Shown piece after piece: positions 22,975-36,044 of a stretch of 64,000 bases of DNA. Source of the DNA: Margaritispora aquatica (lineage: Eukaryota > Ascomycota > Leotiomycetes > Helotiales > Discinellaceae). A program made the position numbers and the translations under genes. The stretch is taken from positions 434,001-498,000 of the forward strand of contig VJWN01000019.1 of the NCBI GenBank assembly GCA_007644065.1, given 5' to 3'. The first letter of the stretch is position 1; each line of letters begins with the position of its first letter. The notes below the pieces were generated by a model that did no database searches, was not told the DNA's origin, and saw only the letters and a program-made list of their open reading frames with translations.

Positions 22975-23332
22975 GGATGGCAATAAGTTTGGTGAGTTTT
23001 GTGAGTTTTGTGCCTCCGGGTCGAGTTGAGCGGACCGAGAAGACGGGTGGAGTGGTGGAGTGGTGGAGGGGGTGTGTGTATGTGTATGGTTTAATGGTTT
23101 ACCTGCTTACTTACTTACTTACCTACCTATCTACTTACCATCCACCTAGTGCTCAACTCAACTCAACTCAATTACGCCATACTATGTTGTACTTTATCCT
23201 ATCCCACCGGCAGGCGACTGACACGCATCCCATCAGCGAACTCCTCACTAAGAGCCTGCCAAGGATTAACGCCAACGGAGTTCCTTTCTTTTTCTCTCTT
23301 ATCCTCTGCTCTGCTCTGCTCTGCTCGCTGTT

Positions 23333-23371
23333 TAGGTAGGTAGGTAGGTAGGTAGGTAGGTAGGTAGGTAG
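23333..23371. repeat. (TAGG)n microsatellite
   Basis: 39 bp of TAGG units, directly after a CTCTG pentamer array. Confidence 0.95.
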
Positions 23372-24101
23372 TTGAGTACTAGGTGATAGGTAGGTAGATA
23401 AACACGCATATATATCTCTCAAAAGCAAGATCTTGGTTTTCTTCTCAGGTATCCGATATCTGATAGTTTCATCTTCATCTTCATCCTCGTCTCGTTAGGT
23501 ATCTATCAATCAACTCACTCACTTACTTACTTACTACTTGAACCCAAGGCCCCAGGCCAGCAGAGGGTGTGATAAGGGAGTGCGATCATTATGCGATTCG
23601 ATTGCTTACTAGGTAGGTAGGGATGTTTCCTTTGAGCGAGGAGGATGCGGGGGGAAGGGGGGGGGGGGGTCTATTGAGGTCGATTGATGGCTTGGGGTGT
23701 GGAGGTGTGTTGAGATGCGGAGGTGTGAGGTGTGGGGATGGGGATTGAGATTGGGAGTTTAGATGTAGAAGATGTAGAAGGGGAAGAGAGGGCAAGGTGA
23801 TGGAAGGGCAGGGAACTTGGGTGTGCGTGCAAACGTGGACGTAGGTGTGAATATAGGTATGAATTACGTATCAATCATAATATAAGTTACAATAGCACGG
23901 AGCAGAATTATCAAAGCCATATAAATAGGTAATGAGACCATTGGTTGAGCTGGGTGGGTAGGTGGGTATCAAAGTGATAATCTTAACTTATCGAGAGAAA
24001 GGAAATTTTGAGGATTGAGGTATGGGAACGAGCAGTTAGATAGGTATCTATCTACCTTACCTGGATTATTTGTGTATGCGCTTGGTTTTGGATGTTTGTG
24101 T

Positions 24102-24124
24102 TTTCTCTCTCTCTCTCTCTCTCT
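24102..24124. repeat. (CT)n dinucleotide repeat
   Basis: About 11 CT units. Confidence 0.9.
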
Positions 24125-24859
24125 AGGGTCAAGTATGTTGGTGTATGAGTGAGTGAAATCCGTTTTTTACACTGTCTTGTTGGTTTGAGTCGGGCTTTGC
24201 TCTTGGTTTTAGTCTTGGTCTTTATATGTTCGTCTCTGGGAATGATGGCGTTCTAACTTTTTACGTACTTGGCTCTGTTTCGATTTGCTTTGCTTTGCTT
24301 GATTGATTGTATGCAACTTTCGAGTTGGACTTGGAATTGAGTGTAAAATTGATATTCAAGTTTGGATTCGAATTCGACTGCGGATTCTGAATTCCTGTCG
24401 GCAGGAGAGAAAAAACATTTGTGCTGTGGTTGAGTTTGGTTAAATGACGTCTGATCTATTCTATAATAACAAGATGTATAAATAACCTCATCTGACTCAA
24501 ATTTTCTGGCTTGCTATCAAGTAAAGAATACATGTATGAACTTATAAACCGTCCTTAAGTAACAGGCTAAGCGAAGCGAGACGTTATGGACTGCATTTCG
24601 CGGTAGCTGGTTGCCCCGCCAGCGCACAATGTGGGGCCAAGTCAACATTTCGCGAACCCTTCCATTCTTCCCACAACCACCGAGCTTCACCACGACCACC
24701 TCCCTACCTTACCTAGCCCCCACCTACCCATATACCTAGTCAGTTTTAAACGTGTGGATCACGCGACATACAACACGACACGACACGGTACACGACAATT
24801 GACTTTGGACAGTCGACCATCGATCATTGCAATCAGTTTGTTCAGTGGAGAAGAGGGAA

Positions 24860-27800
24860 ATGGCGAGGATAGCTGCGCTGGTGCGGGATAGTGATGATGA
24901 TGAGGAGGAGTTGCCGGATCTAGCGACGCTGGTGAAGAGTTCGAAATCAAGGCCCACGGCGAAGGCGACAACGAGGGAGGCAGCAAGCACGAGAGCGAAA
25001 CCTCAAGCTCGAACTCGAACGAGCAAAAGCGCGTCACGGGACATTGAGTCTGACTCTGAACCTGAGCCTGAGAAACAGAAATCTAAAGGTACTTCGAAAG
25101 AGCTCGAAAAAAAACCCACGAAGCTCGCACTTGATGAATCATCAGGATGGGCAGCCAAGGGAAGCGAGAAAGAAAACGCATTACCGGAACCGAAGAAGAC
25201 GAGAAAGAGGGTGTTGGCGAGGAATCTGAATCAGAAGGGTGATAATCCTCTGCTTCGACGATTGGATTCCTCGGAGTCGACGAGGAGAGCGTCGCCTTCT
25301 TCGGGGGTGAGATGGGAGGGGGAGGAGGGGGTGGGTGGGGGTAGTGGAAGTGGAAGTGTAGGGGCGAGGGCGAAAGAGGTTAGGGATCGAATCCCGCGGG
25401 AGAGGGAGGCAAGAAGCGCATCTAAGTCTGAGATGAAGACGGAGGTGGTGTTGGGGAGTGAAAAGGAGAGCGAGAAGAAGACAGTGGTGCAAAGGCGGAA
25501 AGAGACGACGATTCTACCGCCGGAAAGCTTAACGGAGAAAGCGGCTGTTGGATCAAGGCTTGGTTTTGAAGAGAATGGATGTGTGGATGATTTGAAGAAG
25601 GGGAAGAGCAGTCTTGGTTCGAGGAGAGAGGAGATAAAATCTAGGACCGTGTCTCCTGATCTAGAGTCCTTATCTATTACCAACTCGAAGAAGGGTAAAG
25701 AAACAGTGGGAAAATCAAATTCCAAACGAACAATCATCTCAAACATCGAGTTGGATTCAGACTCCGAAACCGAGACGGGGGATCTGTCGGATTTTACTGC
25801 ACCGAAGAGAATGGAGTCAAAGTCAAGGACAGCTTCCATTGAGCCAGAAACTAGCAAAGATGTCAAACTACCGAGTCGGAAGAACTCATCTAAGCCAATA
25901 CCAAAAATGAAGCCCAGGAGTAATTCTTCGCTTAATATCGATTCAAAGTCAGAGGAAGAATTCTCAGACTCCCTAGCTACTAAGAAAAGACCAGCAAAGT
26001 CAAGAACAGCGTCTATTGAGCCTGGCAATGACGAGGACGTCAAAATATCAAGACCAAAGGATTTCCCCAAAGAATCAACACGAGCAAATCCGAAACCAAA
26101 GTCTAAGAATAAACCCCCACCAAAAGTCGACTCGGAATCTGAAGACGATATCTCAGAAGGAGACCTGTCTGACTTCATCGTCAACGACAGCACTTTCCTC
26201 GATGACGGAGAATCAGTTCTTGAGATCCCACCTCCTAAGTCAGTACGGAGACTCGTTCAGGGACGGAGACCTAGACGATGTCTCTCTGATGAGGAGGATG
26301 ACGATACAGATCTAGGGCTCAAGATGGAGAAACTGAAAATTGACGCTGGTGATGAGGCGCAGGAGAAAACAAAGTCGTGGGATAAGGGATTGAAGGATTT
26401 CGTGGATGAGTTTGGCGAGAGTGAGGATGATATACCAGTTCTCCAACTTCCTAAAAAGAGTATAGAGAAGCCTCAAGGAAAGACGAAGACTTTGATACCA
26501 GACAGAATAACATCACAACCTCCGCCATCTCAAGAAAATTCAAGTCGGCCAACAACCTCGAGTTCATCGATCGAAAACCCGTTCACACTTCGCTTGTAAG
26601 CTCTCCTTTTCACACATACCCAACCTTCCACGATTCAGCAACTAACATATCTAACCAGCTCACCACCCGCCAATCCACGCCCAACCATAAAAACAACCCG
26701 CTTCACCACCCCACCAGGGACACCACCGCTCTCTCCATCTAAACCCCGCGGTCTGATCTCACCCAGTAAACCCCGTCTCAAGGTCCCTGCGACACCCCAT
26801 CGACAATCCACCGATGCCTTCTGGGCCCAAGACGTAATCAACGACTGGAACGACGCCTACTCACCTGTCAAGCCCGTCTCACCCGTCAAGACCAAGCCCA
26901 ATTCTCTCTCGCCCACCAAAAACAATCCAGCACTTGCTCCCCAGCTGAAAGCAGCAAAAGCAGCGAAAAAGACCTTCGAGGCCGAGAAAAATGGCATCGC
27001 AGAAAGGTTTCTCAAGGAATTGGACGATGCCATCACAGGTGGGAAGGTTGCGAAACTGGCAGCTAGTACGGGTGGTGTAAGGATTGTGTGGAGTAATAAG
27101 TTAAACACGACTGCTGGGAGGGCGAATTGGAAGAGGGAGACTATTCGGACGATGTCTGCTGCTCCTTCTGCTTCTGCCTCCACCTCTCAGACGCAGACGC
27201 AGACACAATCCGTACAGGGTCAATTAACGACCATCACATACCGTCACCACGCCTCCATCGAACTCGCATCGAAAGTCATCTCGACGCGAGCTCGATTGCT
27301 GAATGTCATCGCACATGAGTACTGCCATCTGACTAACTTCATGATCTCGAACATCAAAACCAACCCGCACGGCAAGGAGTTCAAAATCTGGGCACGCAAG
27401 GTCACGGAATGGGGGCAAAAGAACAATGTCTGTCGTCGCGGCCCTAATTCGAAATCAGGTGTGATGAGTAGAGTCATGGGAGGGTGCGAAGACGCGGGGC
27501 AAGAAGAGGAGGAGGAAGTCTTCGAAGTAACGACCAAACACAGCTACGAGATCGAATACAAATTCGTCTGGGAGTGCGGCGGCTGTGGCGTCCTGTATAA
27601 ACGCCACAGTAAGAGTGTTGATCCCACGCGCCATCAGTGCGGGACTTGTAGGGGGAGACTGGTGCAGGTTAAGCCTGTTCCTAGGAGCGGTGGGGGTGCT
27701 GGCACTGTTGGAGCAGGGAGTGGCACGGCAGTGGGTGGGAATGGTGGCGGGGATGGGGCAAATGGGGGAGGGAAGAAAGAGTTAAGTGCGTATCAGCTCT

Positions 27801-28015
27801 TCGTCAAGAATAACATGGCTGTCGTGAAGAAGGAGTTGCCGCCTGGAAGTCCACAGAAAGACGTCATGGGGGAAGTGGGGAGGAGGTATAGAGCGCTGAA
27901 GGCGGAGGCTCTGTCTGGTCCTGGTCCTGCTGGCCCTAGTCCAAGTGAGGAGGCGGGACTGAGCGAGGTGGTACGAAAATTGAATTTTCTGGATCTGAGT
28001 GGTGAGTCGCCTTGA
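24860..28015 (+). CDS. GCNA-like SprT metalloprotease with HMG box
   Basis: Exons 24860-26595 and 26659-28015, 63 nt intron, 1030 aa. The ATG at 24860 is the first in frame; only a TTG precedes it. Residues 1 to about 700 are disordered and charged, opening with VRDSDDDEEELPDL, and contain acidic repeat segments each ending in or near DLSDF-like cores (around residues 310, 370 and 440). The SprT domain follows: HHASIELASKVISTRARL, metal site HEYCH (H798, E799, H802), then a Zn ribbon with C885, C888 and CGTC near 903-906. Residues about 945-1000 are an HMG box (SAYQLFVKNNMAVVKKEL). This order (acidic repeats, SprT, Zn ribbon, HMG) is that of GCNA/ACRC and its yeast relatives, nuclear proteases for DNA-protein crosslinks and genome stability. 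Function in this fungus is inferred from architecture. It has no obvious functional neighbour. Confidence 0.9.
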
Positions 28016-30153
28016 TTGATTGAGAAAAAGGGCGGGGCAGGTGAAAATGGCGGAAGTGTTGAGAATTAGAAGATAGGAGTCCAGTATATAGATCTGCTCT
28101 GATTTGTTCTGCTGTATCAGTAACTCGATTCGACTTGAATCGCAGTAATCGAAATAATCAAAATAAATAACTCAAGTTCAAAAACAAATTGTAGGAAAAG
28201 AAGCAGAAGTAGAGCGAGCGAGGTGAAGAATTCAAAGCTCAATTTTAATGTGAGCTCTCTCCACGCGATGATGAATGGATAAATGGTACTTTTCTGTTTG
28301 GAAATGTATTTCATGGTTTAAGTGAGATAGGTGACTGATGTGATCAAAGGAGTGGAAGGGTGAGGCAGTGAGGAAGTAGTCGAGTAAATACCCCGTAGTC
28401 GTGCAAAGATATTAGTAAGGTTAAAGAGAGTACTGGTTGCTGGGTTAGATTGAGTCAAGTCAAGCCAAATCAAGCCAAATCAAATCAACCACGTAAACTA
28501 AGCGAGGAAATGCTCCTCTCCTATCTCTATTCTATTGCTGTGTATATCCACCATTCATTCATTCATTCATTCTTCCATTCGATATTAGATCCCCAGGTGG
28601 ATCTTTCGAAGTAGCAGGGGCAGCAGCAGGTAAGAAGGTAGGTGGGTGAGTGCTAATTTAGTGATATAACGTGTTTTAGGTATGCGTATATACTACTTAC
28701 AAGGAAATACATAGGTACGTAGGTTCGCAGGTACGCGGGTAGGTAACAACTTCGATACACCCTCCACCAAGAAGCATTGTGAAACTAAAGAGGACCACGT
28801 AGACGGACCTTAGATCCATACCAAGCATAAAAAATGCCCTCCAGTCGATAATTCGATGTATATATATACACATACATAGCTACCTGTATGTGGTCTCTAC
28901 ATCAACTAATTAAACTGACATCTTGTATTTATATGTATATATACACCCCATATTTCAAGGATTGCGTGGTTTAGTCTTTATAAAATTATTTCGGATCTTT
29001 GGATCGTATAGCTGCTGTTGGGCTTGCTTGGTTCTTGGCGCCTAGTTCCGGTGCTTGAAGATATATTGTGTGGTATATTTGTGGTAAGGATATCTATTTG
29101 GGTGTGGTTCCAATTGAGGCGAGCGAGGTGATAAGGTGGTAAGTAAGTAAGTTAGTAAGTCGGTAAGTTTATAAGTAACTACATATCCTATCGATATACC
29201 TTAGAACCTAAATCGCTCAATGAGTGGGTGATATGGCTTTAGAGAACCCCCCCCCTCCAAAAAGGCAAAGAAATTAAACATCATCACTACCTACCTACCT
29301 ACCTACCTACCTACCTACGCCTATCCTTCCACGACCCTAGACTCCAAGTCTACACGTTGATCTAATTTTCTTGAATTCTCGAATTCTTTTTAGTCGAGAG
29401 TCCAAACACAAAAAACGACGTGAGAAATACCTCCCACCCATCCCCCCCTTCCATCCATCCATCCACCCACCTATCCATCCGTCAACTAGCGACCCTGTTG
29501 AGATCTCGCTTCGGAAAGAAGTCCGAAAGGGAGTTTGGTTAGGGAGGAAAGCAATGCTCGGGTCTAAAAGTGTATACCCAAGTAAAAACCTACTCTTCAT
29601 TATACCGGGGAGAGGGGTGTTGGGAAGGGAGGAAGGTACCAGACTTACTAGCTGGATGCTGTATACACGCGTGGATAAGGGACGATATTCATTCGTTGAA
29701 GAAGTGTGGCGGAGAGGTGGGAGGAGTGGGTGCATAGGTGTATGTGTATAGGCTGTATAGTTAGTCAGCCAGGCCTATATATCAAGACAAAACAGATCTT
29801 GCAAAAAATAAAAGTGAGAGTGATGACCGAAGGGAAAGGAAAAGAATGGAGTGTGATGAATATCAAGTGTGCTGCAGTATCAAACGCAATCATAACATTT
29901 CTGTCTCTGTTTCTATTCCATCATCTTCCTCTTCTATATACTAGTAGGCAGCGAAATGTAATGTAACGTAATGCAATGAATTGAAAGACGTATTCGTCCA
30001 CCCTCCCACAGAACCCAGAATTCATATCCAGCGAACAAACAAAAGGAAGGGAATAGTACACAAACATGGTAGGTACATAATGCAAACGCAAGCATAAAAA
30101 AGCCACCCATTTGCATGTAAAACAGCAGCCATATCGAACACTTCCCCCACACA
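28016..30153. other. intergenic between convergent SprT-like gene and GEL
   Basis: 2.1 kb, no supportable gene. Holds TCAAGCCAAA repeats near 28450-28490, (ATTC)n at 28552-28573, TATA/ACAT runs near 28856-28945 and a CTAC array listed separately. Confidence 0.65.
29287..29318. repeat. (CTAC)n microsatellite
   Basis: Eight perfect CTAC units. Confidence 0.95.
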
Positions 30154-31830
30154 CTACAACAAAATCATAGCCATGCCCGCCGCTCCAGCAGCCGCAATAT
30201 AGACACTCAGATGCAACAATCCCATATCAAATCTTGGAATGATCACCGCACCCGACGCACTCTTTGAGGAAGTCGACGAGCTCGAGGATCCACTGGACGA
30301 TCCGGTCCCTGTTGGCACAGTGGTGACGGTCCCGGTACCCGCGGTGCCCGCCTGATTCAGGAGTGCAGAGCAGGTGCTCGACTTGGAGGAGGTGTGCGTT
30401 TTAGCATTGCCAGAGAAGTCGCATGCCGTGGATGCGCTATTCTGAGACTTGTAGTACTGGTCGAAGGCGAAGGACAGCTGCTGGTAGGCAGAGCACATGC
30501 TGTAGGCGCCATAGACACCAGTAGTGGCGTTCTTGGAGATGCCGGCACAAGCGGCGGAGTCGAGACCGCAGACGTAGTCGAAGAGGGAGGCTGTCTCGTT
30601 ACCGCTGAGGCCAGTGTTGGCTTGACAGGACAGCGAAGTCATCATGCAGGAGCAGAGCTCAGAGTTGGCGATCGGTGGCAGGTTGCTTGAGGCAGCCCAG
30701 GAAGTGCCGGTTGCGGGGCAGGCCTGAGCAACAGTGTTGGTTACGGTGTAGGCAGAGGAGGCGGTGTTGGAGGGCGTAGCACGCGCGAGTTGGGCGGAGA
30801 GGGAGGTAAAGTCGGAGAGCTTGCTGACGGTGTTACCGGAGATTGAGACAAGTCCGTAGTCGTTGGCTTCCTGGAAGTACATGTAGACGATTCCTCCTGA
30901 CCAGACCTTGGTCATGTTTGAACCGTAGAGAGCTTGGACTTCAGTGAATGGACGAGGCTGAACAGTGTTGCAGCCATACTCAGCGAAGAAAGCTGGCACA
31001 GAGTAATTTGCGAATTCGAGAGTTCGCTGATCATAACCAGACAAAGTGTATGAAGAATCACCACACCAAGAGTAGATGTTGTATCCCCAGAAATCAATAG
31101 ACTCATCAGCATCTCCGCAGTTGAAGTAGTGGGCGAGGTTGATTCTGATGGATGCATCATCATTGGTAGCATATCCAACACCGATTGTTCGATATCCCTT
31201 GGTCTTGATATATGCTTTCATATCACGAACAGCAGCTTTCACGAAGGCACTGGCATTAGTGTTGTTCACGTCGTTGGAAACCTCATTTCCAGCAAAGAAT
31301 CCAAGAACATTGGTATAGTTGGCCAAAGCATCCACCACACCAGCGTAGCTAGCAAACAGCTCAGTGTTCCATTCTGGATCGTCTCGGTTGATTGACTCGG
31401 ACGGGTTGGACAAATCTTGAATAAGGTAGATGCCGTTCGCTTGCAACAAATTCATGCAGAATGAATGATCCAAGGAAGCGTTAATGGCGTAAACACGGAT
31501 AACATTGGTTCCCAACTCCTTCAAGACTGGAATGTCGCGAGTGCATCCAGCTTCATCGGCCAGAGGATCTGTGAAACTAGAAGTGCCTGAAGTTGTTCCG
31601 TTGCTACTGACATCCTGTTGGTATGCGACACCTCGAATGAAAAACTCAGTTCCATTTGGGTAGAAGAAATGTGAACCCTATATCTACATAAGCTTCACTG
31701 ATCTACCTTGGGAAGTGATGAAATGTACCTTGATAACAATTGCTGGGAGGTCTGCAGCTGTGACTGATGTTGCAAACAGAGCCCCGCTGAGCGCAGCTGC
31801 AGCGATAGAGGCAAATCCGAATGTCCTCAT
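30154..31830 (-). CDS. GEL1: GH72 beta-1,3-glucanosyltransferase with X8/CBM43 module, GPI-anchored
   Basis: Cell-surface enzyme that cuts and rejoins beta-1,3-glucan chains, elongating wall glucan made by FKS1 (Gas/Gel/Phr family). Exons 31729-31830 and 30154-31677, 51 nt intron, 541 aa. Signal peptide MRTFGFASIAAAALSGALF; mature start near DLPAIVIKGSHFFYPNGTEFF, the classic GH72 beginning. Catalytic glutamates: acid/base in FAGNEVSND (about E166) and nucleophile in FAEYGC (about E267). A Cys-rich X8 (CBM43) module lies at about 375-450 (ELCSCMM ... CGLDSAACAGI ... YSMCSAYQQ). The Ser/Gly-rich tail with a hydrophobic end (GLLHLSVYIAAAGAAGMAM) is a GPI signal. This is the X8-bearing subfamily (like yeast Gas1/Gas2); the paralogue number is a guess. 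Divergent from FKS1 across 4.2 kb. Confidence 0.94.
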
Positions 31831-34800
31831 TTTGATATGTTGTACTCCCCCAAGATAACGATCGTGGTGATGTTAAGAAGACGTTAAATCCCACTCTGGT
31901 CTCCAAGATGAGAACTGTCTCAAGTTGAACTCTCAAACACAAGCAAAGCGAAGGGGCTAAAAACAAAAGTGGCAACAGTGAGTGTGAAAAAGTGTGAGAA
32001 CGGCGGTATTGAGAAGTGAGTGAAAGGCCAAGAGAAAGCTTCACAAAGGTGGTTGTTGACTACAAGAGAAACTAGAAAGGCGAAGCAATAGGAAGCAAAG
32101 TCCAAGACTTTCAGGACTCTTCAAGTGTTGACCAAAAAGCTAGAACCATTCTCAAGAGAGCTAGCGTGTCGTATGAACGCGCAAGAGGATGAGCAAGGAA
32201 GCCCGGGGTAAAGTCCGGTAGTGGATGTTGGGTGGAGAGAGATCTTCTCGAAAACGACATTAATATGGGTAAGTAATTATATTTTTACAATTTCCTGTTG
32301 CAGATAAATGGCGATCACCAAAGTGTTGCTTTGACTCCACCAAATATCTGTTGATAGAGAGAGTGTAAGTCTGAACCCTGAACTCCTCAGGACTTGGAAA
32401 GTATAGAAATCATAGAATATAAAAATGTGGTCGGATTCTTCCCACCAGGATCTTGAGGCGTCTTCGGCTCCGATGATTTCTTCAGGCGAGCCAGCCTCCT
32501 GCAAGCCACCCGCTGAGACAGGTATCTGACCAATGGAAAGGCACAGAGGTGGTCTTGCGTTGGAGATGAAGCAGACCACGTGATATTGAAAGCACACCAA
32601 CAACTTGGAGACACGCAACGGGGCGCAGCAGAGACGTTGGAGAGGCAAATTGACTTCTAGCTAGGGCCGCTGGGCTTCGTGAACTTGAGGCCAAACAACG
32701 CAAGAGTTTCGCTCTAAAGAGACTTCAAGCCGTCCACTTATAAGGAAGAGTAAGAGTAAGCGGTTGATAGTCGTCCCATGCTTTGTCTCATGGAATGATG
32801 AATCTGGAAGGAGAACATTGTCGACAATAGTCTGATCTGTCTGATCCGATCTTATCCATCCAACGTCCACACCTGTCAACATGCTCGCTCGCTGTAAAGC
32901 TTAATTTTGCTCTCAAGACATGGGACCGAAGTGCCCACATCCCTTCCAAAGAAGACGGTTAAGAAAAAGTTGAAGACGTCACAGCTAATTTGAACAGCAC
33001 TGCATTCTCCGCAAATGCAGAAAGATTCAAAAATAAACAATCGCAAAAGAGGGGTGATGTTGTCGTATCAGACGCGTATCAGAAGGTGGGATGTTGCGGC
33101 TCAGTTGCTTCGGCGTCAAACAAAAAGGAATACTCGGTTCGAGAGCATCCAGACCTGCGAGCGTTGAAGGATGAGGTCGAATAGAGTATGGTTGCCAGAT
33201 ATACTCTGCTGTGGAACGAATCGATTTCGTGGATTCTTTCAGAGATCAAAAGCTGAGGTTTTTCCAACTTTTTGGAAAAGGGGTTTCACCTTGGTGTATT
33301 ACCTCCGAGCATCCGCTCGCCGAACTATTTTAGCTTATGATGATTCCTCTCATGTTGTTCGTCCGCCGAGTTGTTCAACTTTTTGTCCCCAAATGAATAG
33401 GGAGAAGTCAAAATGATTGGACGAAGGCTGATTGGAGTGATGATAGTATATGCCCTAGGTTCTAAGATAACAAGTTTTAGAATGCCCCTTGATGATAACA
33501 ACAAATGCTATTTTGGGAGCCCTTTGAGACAGGTACGAAATGCAGACGCCAGTTCCGTAGCTTTTGGACAAATCATATCTACTTGCTCGCAGTCAAAAAC
33601 CGCCGGAAAAGTATCTGATGTCTTCTTTATTTTTGAGGTCTTTGAAGAATAGAATAACACAGAAAACATGCTGCCATGTCCGGTATCTGGTTCAATCCTC
33701 GTACACAAATCTAATCGGTCAAGTCTTTTGCTGTGTAGATTTTCAATTGATGTCTTGTTTGTTGTCATTATTGGCGCCTCTGCCAGGTGTCCAAGAGAGC
33801 ACATCGTGGTGGCGAAACACGAGGAGAACCTGTATCTTGGAGGGCTGGGTTGCATGCACGTCGACTTTGCCGTGGTCTTCGCTCGTAATCGAACTGCAGC
33901 TATTCTCGTTAAGATGCCACTCGTATTAAGTTGAGCTCGTACTAAAATAGTGGTGCATTGCTAATGATTGCAATTGTTGGTTGAGTTTCTTGATAACTTT
34001 TGGAGAGGAATAGTATGTCTAGGTGTGCAAATGTTGAACTTGAAAAAGGCTCTTGACCTCCGTGCCCTGCCCTGCCCTGCAAGCCATGTTGGCTGAGGCT
34101 TGTCTATGAGATTCAGGTATCCATGTCCAACTGAACTTCTGGTCCCACATCAACGCGGACTGCCGGCGTACCGTGTCTGATGCTCAAATGCCCTGCCCCT
34201 TTGACGATCAGCCTGGAGCAAGGTACATCCATTGAAATTCTGCAGTGAGAAATGCGAGGAGTTCAGAAACTAGATACTTGCTCTACTGGCTGGATCGTGT
34301 CAAAAGTTTGAACTGCGTGCTTGACTATCCTGAATACCTCGAGTAAGGTGCTTGAGCAGTTCATACTATAGAAGTATGTATGGCTAGCTGCAGTCAGCTA
34401 GCAAAAGCATCACGAACAATTGAAAGACATAGGCGTGATAGGTAGAGCTAGAGACCACGCCATGCTGAAGGTTTCGGAATGATATCGATAACAGATCCAA
34501 CTCAATCTGCTCATCTCCTAAAGAGCCGAAGCCTCTTTTTGCTGTGGGCTCGACTCATTATAGATTGTGGACTCTGGGTCTTTGATGAGGTATTCATTGC
34601 ATTGCCATAGGTAAATGGACAATACTGTCCAGTATCATGGGCATTCGAGAGAGGTTGACCAGGTTCAAATACAGGGAAATGTGATGCAGCGATCCTTGAT
34701 CTCCTGTCCCATCCACGCCATCCTCATCAATCTTTCTAGCTGTGGCAAGACTGCTCTCTCAGGTTCTTCTGGTTTGTCAGAGAGGTACGTCAGGATCAGG

Positions 34801-36044
34801 ATTGAGCAAGACCGTAAAGACGTGGATGTGAGTGGCTGCAGAGACGCGAGGAAGAAAAGATGCGGCGCTGTGGCTCTCTTCTCCTGACTCTGACCTGCTT
34901 TGTCGTGTCTGGCTTGATTGACAGCCATTTTATCTCAAGCAGGGCATGGAGGATAGGTAGATTCGGAATTATCCATGCCCTGATTTTCCCAGTGCTTTGA
35001 AATGTTGTCCTGTTTTCTGTAGATTGCGTTAAGATGTCACTATGGTAGTGATGGTGGATTGGTGCAGGTGGTGATGCGGCCTTGAACTCAAGATTGATTG
35101 ATTAATTGATTGATTGATTGATCGATTGATTCTACTTGGTACCTACCTTGGTACCTATGGGATTGATTTCAAATACCCCAGTTCTTTATACCCCCACCAG
35201 CGTCCTAAAATACCCTGGACCGCTGCCCCCTAATCAATGCAGCGCTAATCCCGATTGGACTTCTGTGACCTCCTTCATTCCCAGGCGGATGCCCCCCGAA
35301 ACTAGATTTCAGCGGCCATGAGATCCCCCCATCAAAACTTTCCTCTTCCTTCTTCCAATCGACCATATCTCCCTCTCTTTTCCTCAAGTTCTCCTCGAAG
35401 AATTGTATCGCAATTGTCAGGACGTCGACGCTCCTCTCGTTGCATTTTCAATCTTTCTTGTTTGTTCTTTTGGTGCAGACCGAGCGACTACCTTACTTAA
35501 TTCCCTACTACGACATTCGTTCACCCGACGCCAACTCTGGTACCTTTTTGAGTTTAACGCGAGATCAACCTCCTTGTTTCTGACTGGAAGGACCACCTCA
35601 GTTGATTCATCGCCCAAGCAACAGCAAAATCGCACCTGAGCAAAACAAGTTCTGGCACCGCCAAATTCTCTCGATTTTCGAATCTCATTCACTTTCATCC
35701 TTTTGCAATTCATTTGTGAAGGAAAGCACAGCTCGTTAATCTTGGGTTGTCTCGAGGCCCTGTTGTTCGTCGCGCCTACCACTCCGAACGTCAACAAATC
35801 CGATTTCGATCAATACTATCGTTGACGTCTGCAACGTCCCAAATCTGTACATTTCGATCCCAATCGTTTCCCAAATGTGCCTACAATTGTAAGTAGATCC
35901 ATCAATCTGCCTCGGGAGTCTGTCGCTCTTCCCGGAGCTCTGCAACAATGGTTCCCCTGTGATTACACAGCCCCATGAAGGATGAAGGATTAAGGACTGC
36001 AACTGATATCAACTCTACAGGTGATAATCTCAGCGAACACAATC
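31831..36044. other. long divergent spacer GEL / FKS1
   Basis: 4.2 kb with no supportable gene on either strand. The 35160-36040 part is C/T-rich and probably holds the FKS1 leader; GTAAGT near 35886 and CTCTACAG ending at 36020 could bound a 5' UTR intron (weak). A TTGA tetranucleotide tract lies at 35094-35130. The middle (32.3-34.9 kb) has ordinary base composition, no repeats and only short frames. Confidence 0.5.

Larger units (their letters stand above)
22087..24859. other. gene-poor, simple-repeat-rich spacer
   Basis: 2.8 kb between the sensor and the SprT-like gene. No supportable ORF. Contains microsatellites (listed separately), (CTCTG)n near 23305-23326, and a run of G at about 23648-23669. 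The last 150 bp hold CACGACA repeats close to the next start. Confidence 0.65.

Noticed and set aside
23333..23371. TAGG arrays as interstitial telomere sequence
   Set aside because: The fungal telomere unit is TTAGGG; these are four-base TAGG repeats.
25231..26193. 320-codon open frame on the minus strand
   Set aside because: Lies antisense in the SprT-like gene; its Ser/Leu/Phe richness is the mirror of the acidic and Lys codons of the real gene.
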